Shown here piece by piece: positions 53,771 through 63,082 of a stretch of DNA of 64,000 bases. The position numbers were made by a program, and so were the translations under genes. Under the pieces are notes generated by a model. The model worked only from the letters and a program-made list of their open reading frames with translations, made no database searches and was not told the DNA's origin. The first letter of the stretch is position 1. Every line of letters starts with the position of its first letter. Source of the stretch: Pseudomonas sp. SLFW. GTDB lineage: Bacteria; Pseudomonadota; Gammaproteobacteria; Pseudomonadales; Pseudomonadaceae. The stretch is from the NCBI RefSeq assembly GCF_009905615.1, contig NZ_JAAAKW010000011.1, forward strand, positions 141,733 through 205,732. Reading direction: 5' to 3'.

Positions 53771-53857
53771 GTAGGAGCGCGCTTGCCCGCGATGACGGTG
53801 TGTCAGCGCGTAAATGTGTCACACGCCCACCCCTCTCGCGGGCAAGCGCGCTCCTAC
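53771..53857. repeat. REP inverted pair, GTAGGAGCGCGCTTGCCCGCGA type
   Basis: A 22-bp sequence (53771-53792) and its exact reverse complement (53836-53857) are separated by 43 bp, between the GNAT start and the ppnN stop. A Pseudomonas-type REP pair, different in sequence from the GAATTCATTCGCGAA class elsewhere in the window. Confidence 0.85.
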
Positions 53858-53870
53858 AGGTTTGTGTGCC

Positions 53871-55244
53871 TCAAGAGACCACGCGATAACACGGCACATA
53901 CGCCGCGCCGCCCGGCAATTTCATCCGGTGCTGTTCGACGAAGGCTTGCAGCAACTTGTCCAGCGGCTGCATGACTTCGGCGTCGCCGTGAATCTCGTAA
54001 GGCCCGTGCTCTTCGATCAAACGGATGCCCTTGTCCTTGACGTTGCCCGCCACGATGCCGGAAAACGCACGGCGCAGGTTGGCCGCCAGTTCATGGGGTG
54101 GCAGGTCGCGGCGCAGTTGCAGGCTGGCCATGTTGGCGTGGGTCGGGTCGAAGGGACGCTGGAAGCTTTCTTCGATCTTCAGCAACCAGTTGAAGTGGAA
54201 CGCATCGGCCCGTTCGCGACGGAACTGACGCACGGCTTTCAGGCCTTCGGTCATCTGCCGGGCGACTTCCGCCGGGTCGTCAATGATGATCGTGTAATGC
54301 TTGTGTGCCTCTTCGCCCAGGGTCGCGCTGACGAATGCGTGCAACTGCTCCAGGTACGGTGCGGTGCTTTTTGGCCCGGTCAGGATCACCGGGAACGGCA
54401 GGCCCTGGTTGTCCGGGTGCATCAGGATGCCCAGCAGATAAAGGAATTCCTCCGCCGTACCGGCACCGCCCGGGAAGATGATGATGCCGTGACCCACGCG
54501 CACGAAGGCTTCGAGCCGTTTCTCGATGTCCGGCAGGATCACCAGCTCGTTGACGATGGGGTTCGGCGCCTCGGCGGCAATGATGCCGGGCTCGGTCAGG
54601 CCCAGATAGCGGCCGCCGTTGATGCGCTGTTTGGCGTGGGCGATGGTCGCGCCTTTCATCGGGCCTTTCATCACGCCAGGGCCGCAGCCGGTGCAGATGT
54701 CCAGCTTGCGCAGGCCCAGTTCGTGGCCGACTTTCTTGGTGTATTTGTATTCTTCGGTGTTGATCGAGTGGCCGCCCCAGCAGACCACCATCTTCGGCTC
54801 GACGCCCGGACGCAGGGTGCGGGCGTTGCGCAGCAGGTGGAAGACGTAGTCGGTGATGCCCTGGGACGAGCTGAGGTCGATGCGCTGGCTGTCCAGTTCA
54901 CTCTCGGTGTAGACGATGTCGCGCAGGGCGCTGAACAGCATTTCCCGGGTACTGGCGATCATCTCGCCATCGACGAAGGCGTCGGCAGGGGCGTTCAGCA
55001 ATTCAAGGCGCACGCCCCGGTCCTGTTGATGAATGCGGACTTCGAAGTCTTTGTAGGCTTCGAGGATGGTTTTGGCGTTATCGACATGGGCGCCGGTGTT
55101 GAGGATGGCCAGGGCGCACTGGCGGAAGAGGTTGTAGATGCTGCCGGAACCTGCGGCGCTGAGCTGTTGCACTTCACGTTGTGACAGCGTCTCCAGGCTA
55201 CCTTTAGGACTGACCGAAGCGTTGATTACATGTCTTGGAGCCAT
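53871..55244 (-). CDS. ppnN: pyrimidine/purine nucleotide 5'-monophosphate nucleosidase
   Basis: 457 residues, the usual PpnN/YgdH length. It contains an N-terminal regulatory part (VSPKGSLETLSQREVQQL), the LOG/lysine-decarboxylase-like nucleosidase core with CTGCGPGVMKGPMKGA, and the PGGAGTAEEFLYLLG phosphoribose-binding motif, then a C-terminal DUF3412-like region. It hydrolyses nucleoside monophosphates to base and ribose 5-phosphate, and is ppGpp-regulated in E. coli. The start is the ATG with AAGGAA upstream; the longer frame to 55715 runs through a repeat. Confidence 0.9.
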   Translation of the reverse strand: MAPRHVINASVSPKGSLETLSQREVQQLSAAGSGSIYNLFRQCALAILNTGAHVDNAKTILEAYKDFEVRIHQQDRGVRLELLNAPADAFVDGEMIASTREMLFSALRDIVYTESELDSQRIDLSSSQGITDYVFHLLRNARTLRPGVEPKMVVCWGGHSINTEEYKYTKKVGHELGLRKLDICTGCGPGVMKGPMKGATIAHAKQRINGGRYLGLTEPGIIAAEAPNPIVNELVILPDIEKRLEAFVRVGHGIIIFPGGAGTAEEFLYLLGILMHPDNQGLPFPVILTGPKSTAPYLEQLHAFVSATLGEEAHKHYTIIIDDPAEVARQMTEGLKAVRQFRRERADAFHFNWLLKIEESFQRPFDPTHANMASLQLRRDLPPHELAANLRRAFSGIVAGNVKDKGIRLIEEHGPYEIHGDAEVMQPLDKLLQAFVEQHRMKLPGGAAYVPCYRVVS

Positions 55245-55536
55245 TCTGAATTCCTTGAAAGCGATGCTGGCCAGCGGGTGTCGATGACCGGCATTAATAC
55301 AGTGGGCCAGATTTCCGCCCACCCATGGGGGCCATTTTTTACATCGCTCGGTCAGGAAAGCAAACGTTGTGAGTGAAATCTTCGGCTGAGGAGCAAAAGC
55401 GGTTGGCCTTGGCGTGCTGACGATGGCTTTGCAGCTGACGCAGATCTTCTGACCATTTGGACCGGCAGAAACACCTCTGCGGCCGCTGACATCAAATCCG
55501 GGCCAACTCCACCCGAACAGGCTAAACACGTAAACC

Positions 55537-55629
55537 CCTGTGGGAGCGAATTCATTCGCGAACGGCCGGTACAGCCGACGCATCTCCATCGGCCATACCC
55601 TCTTTCGCGAATGAATTCGCTCCCACAGG
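55537..55629. repeat. REP inverted pair, GTGGGAGCGAATTCATTCGCGAA type
   Basis: CCTGTGGGAGCGAATTCATTCGCGAA (in two halves) at 55537-55562 and its reverse complement at 55604-55629, in the 494-bp gap 55245-55738. Nothing else was recognised in that gap. Same class as the three pairs at 62.0-63.1 kb. Confidence 0.85.
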
Positions 55630-55738
55630 GAATCCCGTGCGGCGATGTGGCCTCCGTTCGCCTGCCCGCTTTTGATTTTCCCGCGTGCCCCGGTATGCTG
55701 CACCTCGATGTCCACCAGCCCGTGACCACGCCATCCCC

Positions 55739-56278
55739 ATGATCCTTAACTTCGCGATTTTCCTCTGCACCCTGGTCGCCATGGAGGGTGTCGGCTTTCT
55801 GGCTCACAAGTACGTGATGCACGGCTGGGGCTGGTTTCTGCACCGTTCCCACCACGAAGAACACCTCGGCGCGCTGGAAACCAACGACCTTTATTTGCTG
55901 GCGCTGGGCATGGCGGCAGTCGGCTTGATTGTTCTGGGCATTAACGGCTACGACCCGCTGCAATGGGTGGGGGCCGGTGTCGCGGCGTTCGGGCTGATTT
56001 ACATGCTGGTGCACGACGGCATCGTCCATCGCCACTGGCCCATGCGGCCGCAACCGCGCAATCGCTACCTGCGCCGTCTCTATCAAGCCCACCGGATGCA
56101 CCACGCGGTGAAGGGCCGACGCAACAGCGTGTCGTTCGGTTTCCTTTATTCGCCGTCGGTGCCGACGCTGCAAAAGCAACTGCGGGACATGCGTGATGCC
56201 GAGCGCGCCCGAGACCGCGACGCTTCCCTGACCGACCTCTGCGGGACCTCGATCAACTCCGATCTGCAAAACGGCTGA
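55739..56278 (+). CDS. crtZ: beta-carotene hydroxylase CrtZ-type
   Basis: 179 residues of the fatty-acid-hydroxylase superfamily with four helices and the CrtZ histidine clusters: HKYVMHGWGW, HRSHHEEH, HDGIVHRHW and HRMHHAVKGRRNSVSFG (in part). These bind the di-iron centre that hydroxylates beta-carotene to zeaxanthin. No other carotenoid gene (crtE, B, I, Y) lies in the window, so either these are elsewhere or the enzyme has another substrate. Confidence 0.85.
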   Translation: MILNFAIFLCTLVAMEGVGFLAHKYVMHGWGWFLHRSHHEEHLGALETNDLYLLALGMAAVGLIVLGINGYDPLQWVGAGVAAFGLIYMLVHDGIVHRHWPMRPQPRNRYLRRLYQAHRMHHAVKGRRNSVSFGFLYSPSVPTLQKQLRDMRDAERARDRDASLTDLCGTSINSDLQNG

Positions 56279-56439
56279 GCCTTGACATCGCTCATTTCTG
56301 CCATTTGATGGCAACTTTCATGCAATGGCCGTTATTTGCCCTTTTCAGGCGCGTGCAAGTGTCGTAGAACAGAGGGCTCTGCTGTCCGAGGATGCCCAAG
56401 GTCAGCATCTCAGACACCTAAAACGCCCGGGAGATACAC

Positions 56440-57162
56440 GTGACGCAATCCATCGCACAACCCGCAACAGGCAAAACCATTACCTTCAAACGCCCTGACG
56501 GCAAAGACGTCAGCGGCTATCTGGCCACCCCTGAGAAAACCGAAGGCGCGCCGGCCATCGTGGTGATCCAGGAATGGTGGGGCCTCAACGATCAGATCCG
56601 TGGCGTCGCCGACCGTCTGGCAGCCGCAGGTTATCTGGCGCTGGTGCCTGACTTGTATCGCGGCGAAGCCACGGTCGAGGAAGAGGAGGCCCATCACCTG
56701 ATGAGCAAACTCGACTTCGCCGATGCCGCCACTCAAGACATTCGCGGCGCGGTGCAATACCTGAAAGGTCATGCGCAAAAAGTCGGCGTGACCGGTTTCT
56801 GCATGGGCGGCGCGCTGACCTTCCTGTCCTTGAACTTCATTCCCGAGTTATCGGCCGGCGTGGTGTTCTACGGGTTCCCGCCGCTGGAATACCTTGATCC
56901 GAACGCCATCAAGGTGCCGGTTCAGGCGCACTGGGCGACGCAAGACGAGTTCTTCGCGATCGAAACCGTGGACGAGCTGGAAAAGAAACTCGGCGACGGC
57001 GGGGTCGACCTCGAATTCCATCGCTACCTCGCGCACCACGCGTTCACCAACGAAACCGCCGTGGGCCATGGCCGGATTCCCGGCACCCAATACGACTCGG
57101 TCTGGGCGCAACTGGCGTGGGACCGGACCTTGACCTTCTTTGGTCGGACGTTGTGGGGTTGA
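56440..57162 (+). CDS. dienelactone hydrolase family protein
   Basis: 240 residues from a GTG (GGGAG upstream). Alpha/beta-hydrolase with Cys nucleophile in GFCMGGAL, the DLH opening IVVIQEWWGLNDQIRGVADRLA (in parts), an acid following HWATQDEFF, and the His in HHAFTNETA. The family opens dienelactones in aromatic degradation, but isolated members act on other esters. No chlorocatechol genes are nearby, so the role is unknown. Confidence 0.87.
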   Translation: MTQSIAQPATGKTITFKRPDGKDVSGYLATPEKTEGAPAIVVIQEWWGLNDQIRGVADRLAAAGYLALVPDLYRGEATVEEEEAHHLMSKLDFADAATQDIRGAVQYLKGHAQKVGVTGFCMGGALTFLSLNFIPELSAGVVFYGFPPLEYLDPNAIKVPVQAHWATQDEFFAIETVDELEKKLGDGGVDLEFHRYLAHHAFTNETAVGHGRIPGTQYDSVWAQLAWDRTLTFFGRTLWG

Positions 57163-57242
57163 TGATTTAATCCCGTCACGCCGCCAAACGCTGTGGACTG
57201 TCGGATGAGTGACGGCGTGCCGGGGAATGGGATTCAGCACTG

Positions 57243-57360
57243 AACCTGTGGGAGCAGCAGGAGCTGTACGACAGCCGCGAAGGCGGCGGGTCGGTGGCGG
57301 GGGTGTGTCAGCCAGGCTGTCTTCGCTGCCGTCGTAACCTCCGGCGTCTCCTACAGGTGC
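57243..57360. repeat. degenerate Pseudomonas REP-like palindrome
   Basis: CCTGTGGGAGCAGCAGGAGC at one end and TCTCCTACAGG at the other, with GACAGCCGCGAAGGCGGC / GCTGTCTTCGC inside, resemble a worn inverted REP pair in the 318-bp gap 57163-57480. Confidence 0.5.
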
Positions 57361-57445
57361 GATGTGCTCGAGTACCTTGCGGCTGACTCATTCCCTGCAC
57401 ATTCAAGCCTGACGCACGTTGCCGAATGTTTCCGTTTGAAATATA

Positions 57446-57466
57446 TTGCGAACCATTCCTATTTGC
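57446..57466 (+). promoter_or_regulatory. Fur-like box before the FecI gene
   Basis: TTGCGAACCATTCCTATTTG resembles Pseudomonas Fur sites (TTGCGAATnATTCTCATTTG) and lies 15 bp before the sigma-factor start, as expected for iron-repressed fecI genes. Confidence 0.55.
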
Positions 57467-57480
57467 TTGCGTTTCTCACC

Positions 57481-58017
57481 ATGCCCGTTTCCGGTTCTTC
57501 TTCCCATCCCCATCAGGGCGTTGCGACGCTGTATGGCGCTCATCACGGCTGGCTGGTGAATTGGCTACGGGGTCGTCTGGGCTGTTCCCATCAGGCCGCC
57601 GATATGGCGCAAGACACGTTCATGCGCGTGCTGCTGGCGGACCGTAACCAACCGATCACCCACGAACTGATCGAACCCCGACACTTTCTGGTCACCATCG
57701 CCCGACGGGTCATGGTCGACAGTTTTCGGCGTCGGTCGGTGGAAGAGGCCTATCTGCACGTCCTCGCTGAACAGCCCGAACGTTACGCCGTCTCCCCGGA
57801 AGAACGCCTGATGCTGCTGGAAACCCTGCACGCGCTTGACGCGATGCTCAGCGGGTTGGGCAAGCGGGTGAAAGAAGCGTTCCTGCTCTCGCAGTTGCAG
57901 GGCTTGGGTTACAAGGACATTGCTGAACAACTGGCCGTATCAGTGAGTTCGGTGACCAAATACATCGCCCGCGCTACTGAACATTGCCTGCTGTTCCAGC
58001 TGGAACACGGCGCTTGA
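57481..58017 (+). CDS. FecI-type ECF sigma factor
   Basis: 178 residues with sigma-70 regions 2 and 4: AADMAQDTFMRVLLAD with RHFLVTIARRVMVDSFRRR, and KRVKEAFLLSQLQGLGYKDIAEQLAVSVSSVTKYIARA (in parts). This is the FecI class used for iron-siderophore receptor genes. It overlaps the FecR start and is followed by a TonB receptor, a complete cell-surface signalling unit. Earlier in-frame starts read through the REP-rich promoter. Confidence 0.9.
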   Translation: MPVSGSSSHPHQGVATLYGAHHGWLVNWLRGRLGCSHQAADMAQDTFMRVLLADRNQPITHELIEPRHFLVTIARRVMVDSFRRRSVEEAYLHVLAEQPERYAVSPEERLMLLETLHALDAMLSGLGKRVKEAFLLSQLQGLGYKDIAEQLAVSVSSVTKYIARATEHCLLFQLEHGA

Positions 58018-58970
58018 ACCGTTCCCCCGAACATCAGGCCCTGAGCGCAGCGGCCCACTGGTTTGCGCGAATGGGCGCCACGCCTGGTGACGCCACGATG
58101 CAGCGCCAGTTCCAGACCTGGCACGACGAAAACCCCTTGCACCCTTGGGCCTGGCAGCGGGTCGCGCTGTTGCAGGCGCACCTGGGCAACGCCAAGGGTG
58201 CGCTGGGTTATCAGGTGCTGGATCGCGCAGGTCGCGCTTCATTCGGGCGACGGGGCGTGCTCAAAACGGTTGCGCTGGGTGTCGGTTTTAGCGCGCTTGG
58301 CTGGGCGGGGTATCGTGAAGCGCCGGTGTTGCTCGCCGACCTGCGCACCGGCACTGGCGAGCGCCTGACCCGCACGTTGGCCGATGGCAGCACTCTTGTT
58401 CTGAACACGGCCAGCGCCGTGGACATTGTGTTCAACGCCGAGGCCCGATTGATCCTGCTGCGTGAGGGCGAAATTTTCGTTCAGACCGCCAAGGATGCCC
58501 GACCCTTCATCGTGCGCAGCGCACAGGGTGAGATGCAGGCACTGGGCACCCGTTTCAGCGTGCGGCAGCAGGACGGCGTCACGCAGTTGGGCGTGTTTCA
58601 GCATGCGGTCGCGGTTCGCCCTGAAGGCGCGCCGGGGGAGCAGACGATCATCGACAGCGGCCAGGCCGTGAGCTTCAACGCCCGCACGCTGTTCGACCGT
58701 CATCCGCTGGACCCTCTGGCTGACACGTGGATCAGCGGGCGACTCGTGGTCGACGGCTGGCGGCTGGGCCGTCTCATCGGTGAATTGCAGCGCTACCGCA
58801 GCGGATACCTCGGTTGCGCGCCAGAGATCGCGCACCTTCGGGTCTCGGGTTCCTATCCGCTCGATGACATCGATCTGGCGCTGTCAGCGATTGCCCGCTC
58901 GCTGCCGGTCAGGGTGGTGCGCTACACCGATTTCTGGATGCGGTTGGTGGGGCATCCAGCCTCTGCATAA
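58014..58970 (+). CDS. FecR-type anti-sigma/signalling protein
   Basis: About 318 residues, taken from a TTG overlapping the FecI stop (TTGA); TTG at 57984 is an alternative. An N-terminal cytoplasmic segment (ALSAAAHWFARMG, DENPLHPWAWQRVA) is followed by one membrane helix (VALGVGFSALGWAGY) and the periplasmic FecR domain (LADGSTLVLNTASAVDIVF, EMQALGTRFSVRQ). It would sense the occupied receptor via its STN domain and release the sigma factor. Confidence 0.87.
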   Translation: MNRSPEHQALSAAAHWFARMGATPGDATMQRQFQTWHDENPLHPWAWQRVALLQAHLGNAKGALGYQVLDRAGRASFGRRGVLKTVALGVGFSALGWAGYREAPVLLADLRTGTGERLTRTLADGSTLVLNTASAVDIVFNAEARLILLREGEIFVQTAKDARPFIVRSAQGEMQALGTRFSVRQQDGVTQLGVFQHAVAVRPEGAPGEQTIIDSGQAVSFNARTLFDRHPLDPLADTWISGRLVVDGWRLGRLIGELQRYRSGYLGCAPEIAHLRVSGSYPLDDIDLALSAIARSLPVRVVRYTDFWMRLVGHPASA

Positions 58971-59064
58971 TTTATTTTCAGGGTGGCATTGTCGATTTGC
59001 GCAGGCTCGCGCGACTCCTTGTAAGAAACCCTTACAACGCCCGAACAGGGCATCAGGAGCACGC

Positions 59065-61521
59065 ATGCGCACCCCGTCAAAACCCGCCAGCCGAAATCCC
59101 TTTGCCTTCACGCCGCGCAACACCTTGAGACTCGCTGTGCTCGGGGCTTCGCTCGCGTGGCTGGAGCCGATCTTGCTGGGTGGGGCATACGCGCAGGCCG
59201 CCAGTGTGCAGAAAAACTACGCCATCGCACCGGGGTCGCTGGGCGCGGTGTTGGGGCGTTTCGCCAATGAAGCGGGCGTGGTGTTGTCGTTTCAGGCGGG
59301 TTTGACCGATGGCAAGCAAAGCGCTGGACTCAACGGCACCTACAGCGTCGACCAAGGCTTCGCGGCGTTGCTCGCGGGCTCGGACCTGATCGCCACCCCC
59401 GGGGCCCAAGGTGTTTACGTGCTGTACCGCGCCGAGAAAACCTCGGCCCTGCAACTCGGCGCCACCAGCGTCGTCGGCGCGGGAATCGATGAGACCACCG
59501 AGAACACTGGCACCTATACCCCGCGCCAGACCAGTACCGCCACCAAGATGGGGCTGTCGCTGAAAGAGACGCCGCAGTCGGTCACCGTGATCCCGCGTCA
59601 GGTCATGACCGATCACCACTTGGCGTCGCTGGATGACGTGGTCAAGTTCACGCCGGGCCTGTCCAGCAACCACCGCGACAGTGATCGCTACACCTTCTAT
59701 TCGCGCGGCTTCCAGATTCAAAACTTCGAATACGACGGCATTCCATCGCAGACCGCCAACGAATCCCAGCAGTACACCAGCACCCTCGCGGACATGGCGA
59801 TTTACGACCGCGTGGAAGTCGTGCGCGGCGCGACCGGCCTGTTGAGCGGGGCGGGCACGCCTTCGGCGACGCTGAACCTGATTCGCAAACGCCCGACCTC
59901 GGAGTTTCAGGGCTATGTGTACGGCGAGGCCGGTGCCTGGGACCGCTACCGCGCCGAGGCCGATGTGGCGGGGCCGTTGACCGACAGCGGCAACGTGCGG
60001 GGGCGGCTGGTCAGCGTGTATCAAACCGCCGGTTCCTTCATCGACGCGTACAAGACCGAGAAACGCGTGATGTACGGCGCGGTGGACGTGGACCTGAGCG
60101 AAGACACGCTGCTGCGCTTCAGCCTCGATTACCAGAATAACGACTCCGACGGCGTCAGCTTCGGCCATATCCCGCTGTTCAACAGCAACGGCACCGCGAC
60201 CCATTTTTCCCGTTCGTTCAACCCCGGCGCGAAATGGAGCTACCTGGACAACACGCAGTACAACTTCAGCACCGTGCTGGAACAGAAACTCGCCAACGAC
60301 TGGACGCTCAAAGCCGCCTACACCCATCAGTACGGCTACCGTCACGGCGTGGTCGGCTCGGCCAGTGCCGGTGCGCCGGACTTTGAAACCGGCGGGGGCG
60401 TGCGTATGTACGTCAACCGGCTGGACAGCTACCAGACCCAGGACAACGGCGACCTGTACGTCACCGGACCGTTTGAATTGGGCGGGCGAGAGCATGAGCT
60501 GGTGTTCGGTGCCAACGTGGCCTACACCCACCTCAACTACCCGGACTATGAGCGTGCAACGCCCTCGGTCGATAACATTTATGAGTACGACGGCAACCCC
60601 GGTGGCAAGCCGCACCTGGGCAAAACCGGTGAAAACCTGACGCGCCTGAGCCAGAACGGTGTCTATGGCGCGGTACGCTTGAAACCGACGGATGCGCTGT
60701 CGGTGATCCTCGGCACGCGGGTCAGTTCGTGGACTGAAAAGGACGACAGCAGCGACGACTTCACCGGCGAATCCACCAGCCGTGACCGCACCAAAAAGAC
60801 GGGCGTGGTCACGCCGTACGCGGGCGTCATCTACGACCTGAACGACACCTACTCGGTCTACGCCAGCTGGACCAGCATCTTCCTGCCGCAGACCTTCTAC
60901 AAAACGGCGAGCAACACCTCGCTCAAACCACTCGAAGGCGACAACTACGAGGTGGGCCTCAAGGGCTCGTTCTACGACGGCGCGCTGAACGCGAGCATTG
61001 CGCTGTTCGAGGTGAAGCAGAAGAACACGCCGCAATTCGTCGACACCGGCGAAGACGGCCGTGAGGTGTATGAGGCCATCAGCGGCACCACCACGCGGGG
61101 CATCGAGACGGAAATCTCCGGCGAAGTGCTGCCGGGGTGGAACGTCATCGGCGGCTACACCTACCGCGAATCCCACGACAAGGATGACAATCGCGTCGAA
61201 ACCAACCAGCCGATGAATCTGTTCAAACTCGGCACCACCTATCGCCTGCCGGGCGAACTGAACAAGCTGACAGTGGGCGGCAACATGACCTGGCAGAGCG
61301 ACATTTACGCAGTCAACGAAGACTTTGGCACCAAGGCTCATCAACGGCCGTTCGGTGTGGTCGGGTTGCTGGCCAACTATGAAGTCGACTCGCACCTGAG
61401 TGTGGGTTTGAACGTGAACAACCTGTTCGACAAGAAGTATTACGACGGGCTGGGCACGTTCAACTCGGGGTCCTACGGCGACCCGCGCAACGCGGTGATC
61501 AACGCTCGCTGGAAGTTCTGA
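59065..61521 (+). CDS. TonB-dependent siderophore receptor with STN signalling domain
   Basis: 818 residues: signal peptide ending AYAQA (~43), an STN domain (NYAIAPGSLGAVLGRFANEAGVVLSF in parts), a TonB-box region near LQLGATSVVGAG, plug domain (SLKETPQSVTVIPRQVM, YDRVEVVRGATGLLSG) and a 22-strand barrel ending NARWKF. The TRQTSTATKMG stretch and plug match the ferric-siderophore class (FpvA/FhuE-like). Together with FecI/FecR it is a regulated iron-uptake receptor; no siderophore synthesis genes are present, so it may take xenosiderophores. Confidence 0.92.
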   Translation: MRTPSKPASRNPFAFTPRNTLRLAVLGASLAWLEPILLGGAYAQAASVQKNYAIAPGSLGAVLGRFANEAGVVLSFQAGLTDGKQSAGLNGTYSVDQGFAALLAGSDLIATPGAQGVYVLYRAEKTSALQLGATSVVGAGIDETTENTGTYTPRQTSTATKMGLSLKETPQSVTVIPRQVMTDHHLASLDDVVKFTPGLSSNHRDSDRYTFYSRGFQIQNFEYDGIPSQTANESQQYTSTLADMAIYDRVEVVRGATGLLSGAGTPSATLNLIRKRPTSEFQGYVYGEAGAWDRYRAEADVAGPLTDSGNVRGRLVSVYQTAGSFIDAYKTEKRVMYGAVDVDLSEDTLLRFSLDYQNNDSDGVSFGHIPLFNSNGTATHFSRSFNPGAKWSYLDNTQYNFSTVLEQKLANDWTLKAAYTHQYGYRHGVVGSASAGAPDFETGGGVRMYVNRLDSYQTQDNGDLYVTGPFELGGREHELVFGANVAYTHLNYPDYERATPSVDNIYEYDGNPGGKPHLGKTGENLTRLSQNGVYGAVRLKPTDALSVILGTRVSSWTEKDDSSDDFTGESTSRDRTKKTGVVTPYAGVIYDLNDTYSVYASWTSIFLPQTFYKTASNTSLKPLEGDNYEVGLKGSFYDGALNASIALFEVKQKNTPQFVDTGEDGREVYEAISGTTTRGIETEISGEVLPGWNVIGGYTYRESHDKDDNRVETNQPMNLFKLGTTYRLPGELNKLTVGGNMTWQSDIYAVNEDFGTKAHQRPFGVVGLLANYEVDSHLSVGLNVNNLFDKKYYDGLGTFNSGSYGDPRNAVINARWKF

Positions 61522-61540
61522 ACGGCAGTCGTGTAACGGC

Positions 61541-61954
61541 TCAGGCCGGACGTTTGGGCGGGATCGCGTAGGTCCCGACCACATGGGCAACTGCGTCCGG
61601 TAGCCCCTCGGAATACAGCGACACCTCACCAATGGCCAGGGTCTTGCCGACCTTCAGCAACTGACACTCGGCCACGATCCGCCGCCCGGCCTCAGGTTTA
61701 CGCAGGAAATTGATCGTCAGACTGGTGGTCACCGCCAACGGCACGATGCCAATTGCCCCCAACACCGCGACGTACAGCGCCACATCCGCCACCGCCATCA
61801 ACGTTGGCCCCGACACCGTCCCACCGGGCCGCAAGTCCGACTCATCGACCGCCTGAGAAACCGTCGCGGTCTTCTCCCCAACCGCCTCGACCACGATCCG
61901 CGTCTGCGGAAACTCCTGCGCGATAAACGCCGCAATCTCTTCTTTGCTGGCCAT
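61541..61954 (-). CDS. PaaI-type hotdog-fold thioesterase
   Basis: 137 residues of a single hotdog domain: DESDLRPGGTVSGPTLMAVADVALYVAVLG (in parts, with the acid in VADVAL), AVTTSLTINFLRKPEAGRRIVAECQLLKVGKTLA (in parts). This family hydrolyses acyl-CoA thioesters. The gene is convergent with the TonB receptor gene, separated by 19 bp. Confidence 0.87.
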   Translation of the reverse strand: MASKEEIAAFIAQEFPQTRIVVEAVGEKTATVSQAVDESDLRPGGTVSGPTLMAVADVALYVAVLGAIGIVPLAVTTSLTINFLRKPEAGRRIVAECQLLKVGKTLAIGEVSLYSEGLPDAVAHVVGTYAIPPKRPA

Positions 61955-62054
61955 GACGACTCCTGAGTGATGGGCAGCGCAAGACTTGATGAGCGGGCGG
62001 GGATTGTCAACGGAGCAATGCGCACAAGCCGCTGCCTCGTTTAGTGGCCGTTCT

Positions 62055-62160
62055 CTGTAGGGGCGAATTCATTCGCGAAAGATGTATCAGACGATGGAGA
62101 TGTATCGGCCGCACCGGCCCCTCGTCGGAATGCCGCCCAGAATGAATTCGCTCCCACAGG
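62055..62160. repeat. REP inverted pair (left of the RAYT gene)
   Basis: CTGTAGGGGCGAATTCATTC with CGAATTCATTC inverted as GAATGAATTCG at the right end. The 106-bp unit, spacer included, nearly matches 62792-62897. It lies in the 340-bp gap 61955-62294. Confidence 0.85.
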
Positions 62161-62294
62161 GGGGGACGGTGTGCGACTTGAGTCAACGGGGTCTATGCGG
62201 TTGGCGATGTTCATATTTGAAGAAATACCAAAGCGTACGATCTTCACACGCACGACTAGGGGGAGTAGGTACTAATCACTATCAGAGGTCGAGC

Positions 62295-62753
62295 GTGCTT
62301 AACCCATCGCAATCCCATCGTCTTCGCTCAGGGCGATTTTCCGAAACCGGCAGGGTGTATTTGATCACCTCGGCCACTGAAGGGCGTCATCCGTTTTTTT
62401 CGCGTTTTTGCCTGGGGCGTCTGGTGGTGGATGAGTTTCGCCGCGCTGACCGAGAGGAGATCGCGGCTTCGGTGGCGTGGGTGGTGATGCCTGATCACAT
62501 TCACTGGCTAGCGGAGCTAAAAGGCGGATCACTGGATCAATTGGTAAAGCAGGTCACGGCGAGAAGCGCGATCGCTGTGAATCGAGCGACTCACCGCCGA
62601 GGAAGGGTCTGGCAACAGGGTTATCACGAGCGGGCGCTGCGGTATGACGAGGATCTGAAGGCTGCCGCACGATACATCATGCTGAACCCGGTCAGGGCCG
62701 GTTTGGTTCAGCGTGTTGGAGACTATCCGCTGTGGGATTGCATGTGGGTCTGA
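62295..62753 (+). mobile_element. RAYT (REP-associated tyrosine transposase)
   Basis: 152 residues from a GTG with AGAGG upstream. Y1-transposase marks: H68-x-H70 in PDHIH, candidate catalytic Tyr110 in QGYHERALRYDEDL, and NPVRAGLV at the end, as in Pseudomonas RAYT proteins. It is the size of a domesticated single-domain RAYT. REP pairs of the same GAATTCATTCGCGAA class flank it on both sides, indicating a REP/RAYT unit that may spread REP sequences in this genome. Confidence 0.9.
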
Positions 62754-62791
62754 CGGGCTGGATGAAGAAAGTAGGGACGGCGCGATCTTCA

Positions 62792-62897
62792 CTGTGGGAG
62801 CGAATTCATTCGCGAAAGATGTATCAGACGACGGAGATGTATCAGCCGTACCGGCATCTTCGTCGGAATGCCGCCCAGAATGAATTCGCTCCCACAG
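62792..62897. repeat. REP inverted pair (right of the RAYT gene, copy 1)
   Basis: Same length (106 bp) and spacer as the pair at 62055-62160, including AGATGTATCAGACGA and GTCGGAATGCCGCCCAG. Exact-class GTGGGAGCGAATTCATTCGCG arms. Confidence 0.85.
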
Positions 62898-62988
62898 GGG
62901 GGGCGGTGTTTTGCCTGATAGGGAGGTGGTGCTCGTTGTTGACATCGCGAGTGCTGCGGAAATATTTCTGACTGGCCGAAGACTCTAA

Positions 62989-63082
62989 CTGTGGGAGCGA
63001 ATTCATTCGCGAAAGCGGACTTTCAGGCAAAGAAGATGCAGCACCTGGGCCGACGATTCGCGAATGAATTCGCTCCCACAGG
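62989..63082. repeat. REP inverted pair (right of the RAYT gene, copy 2)
   Basis: CTGTGGGAGCGAATTCATTC at 62989 and the inverse ending GCTCCCACAGG at 63082, with a different spacer. It fills much of the 517-bp gap 62754-63270 together with copy 1; no gene was found in that gap. Confidence 0.85.

Noticed and set aside
59077..61632. 851-codon open frame on the minus strand
   Set aside because: Antisense to the TonB receptor, with His/Arg/Val-biased composition typical of a shadow frame.
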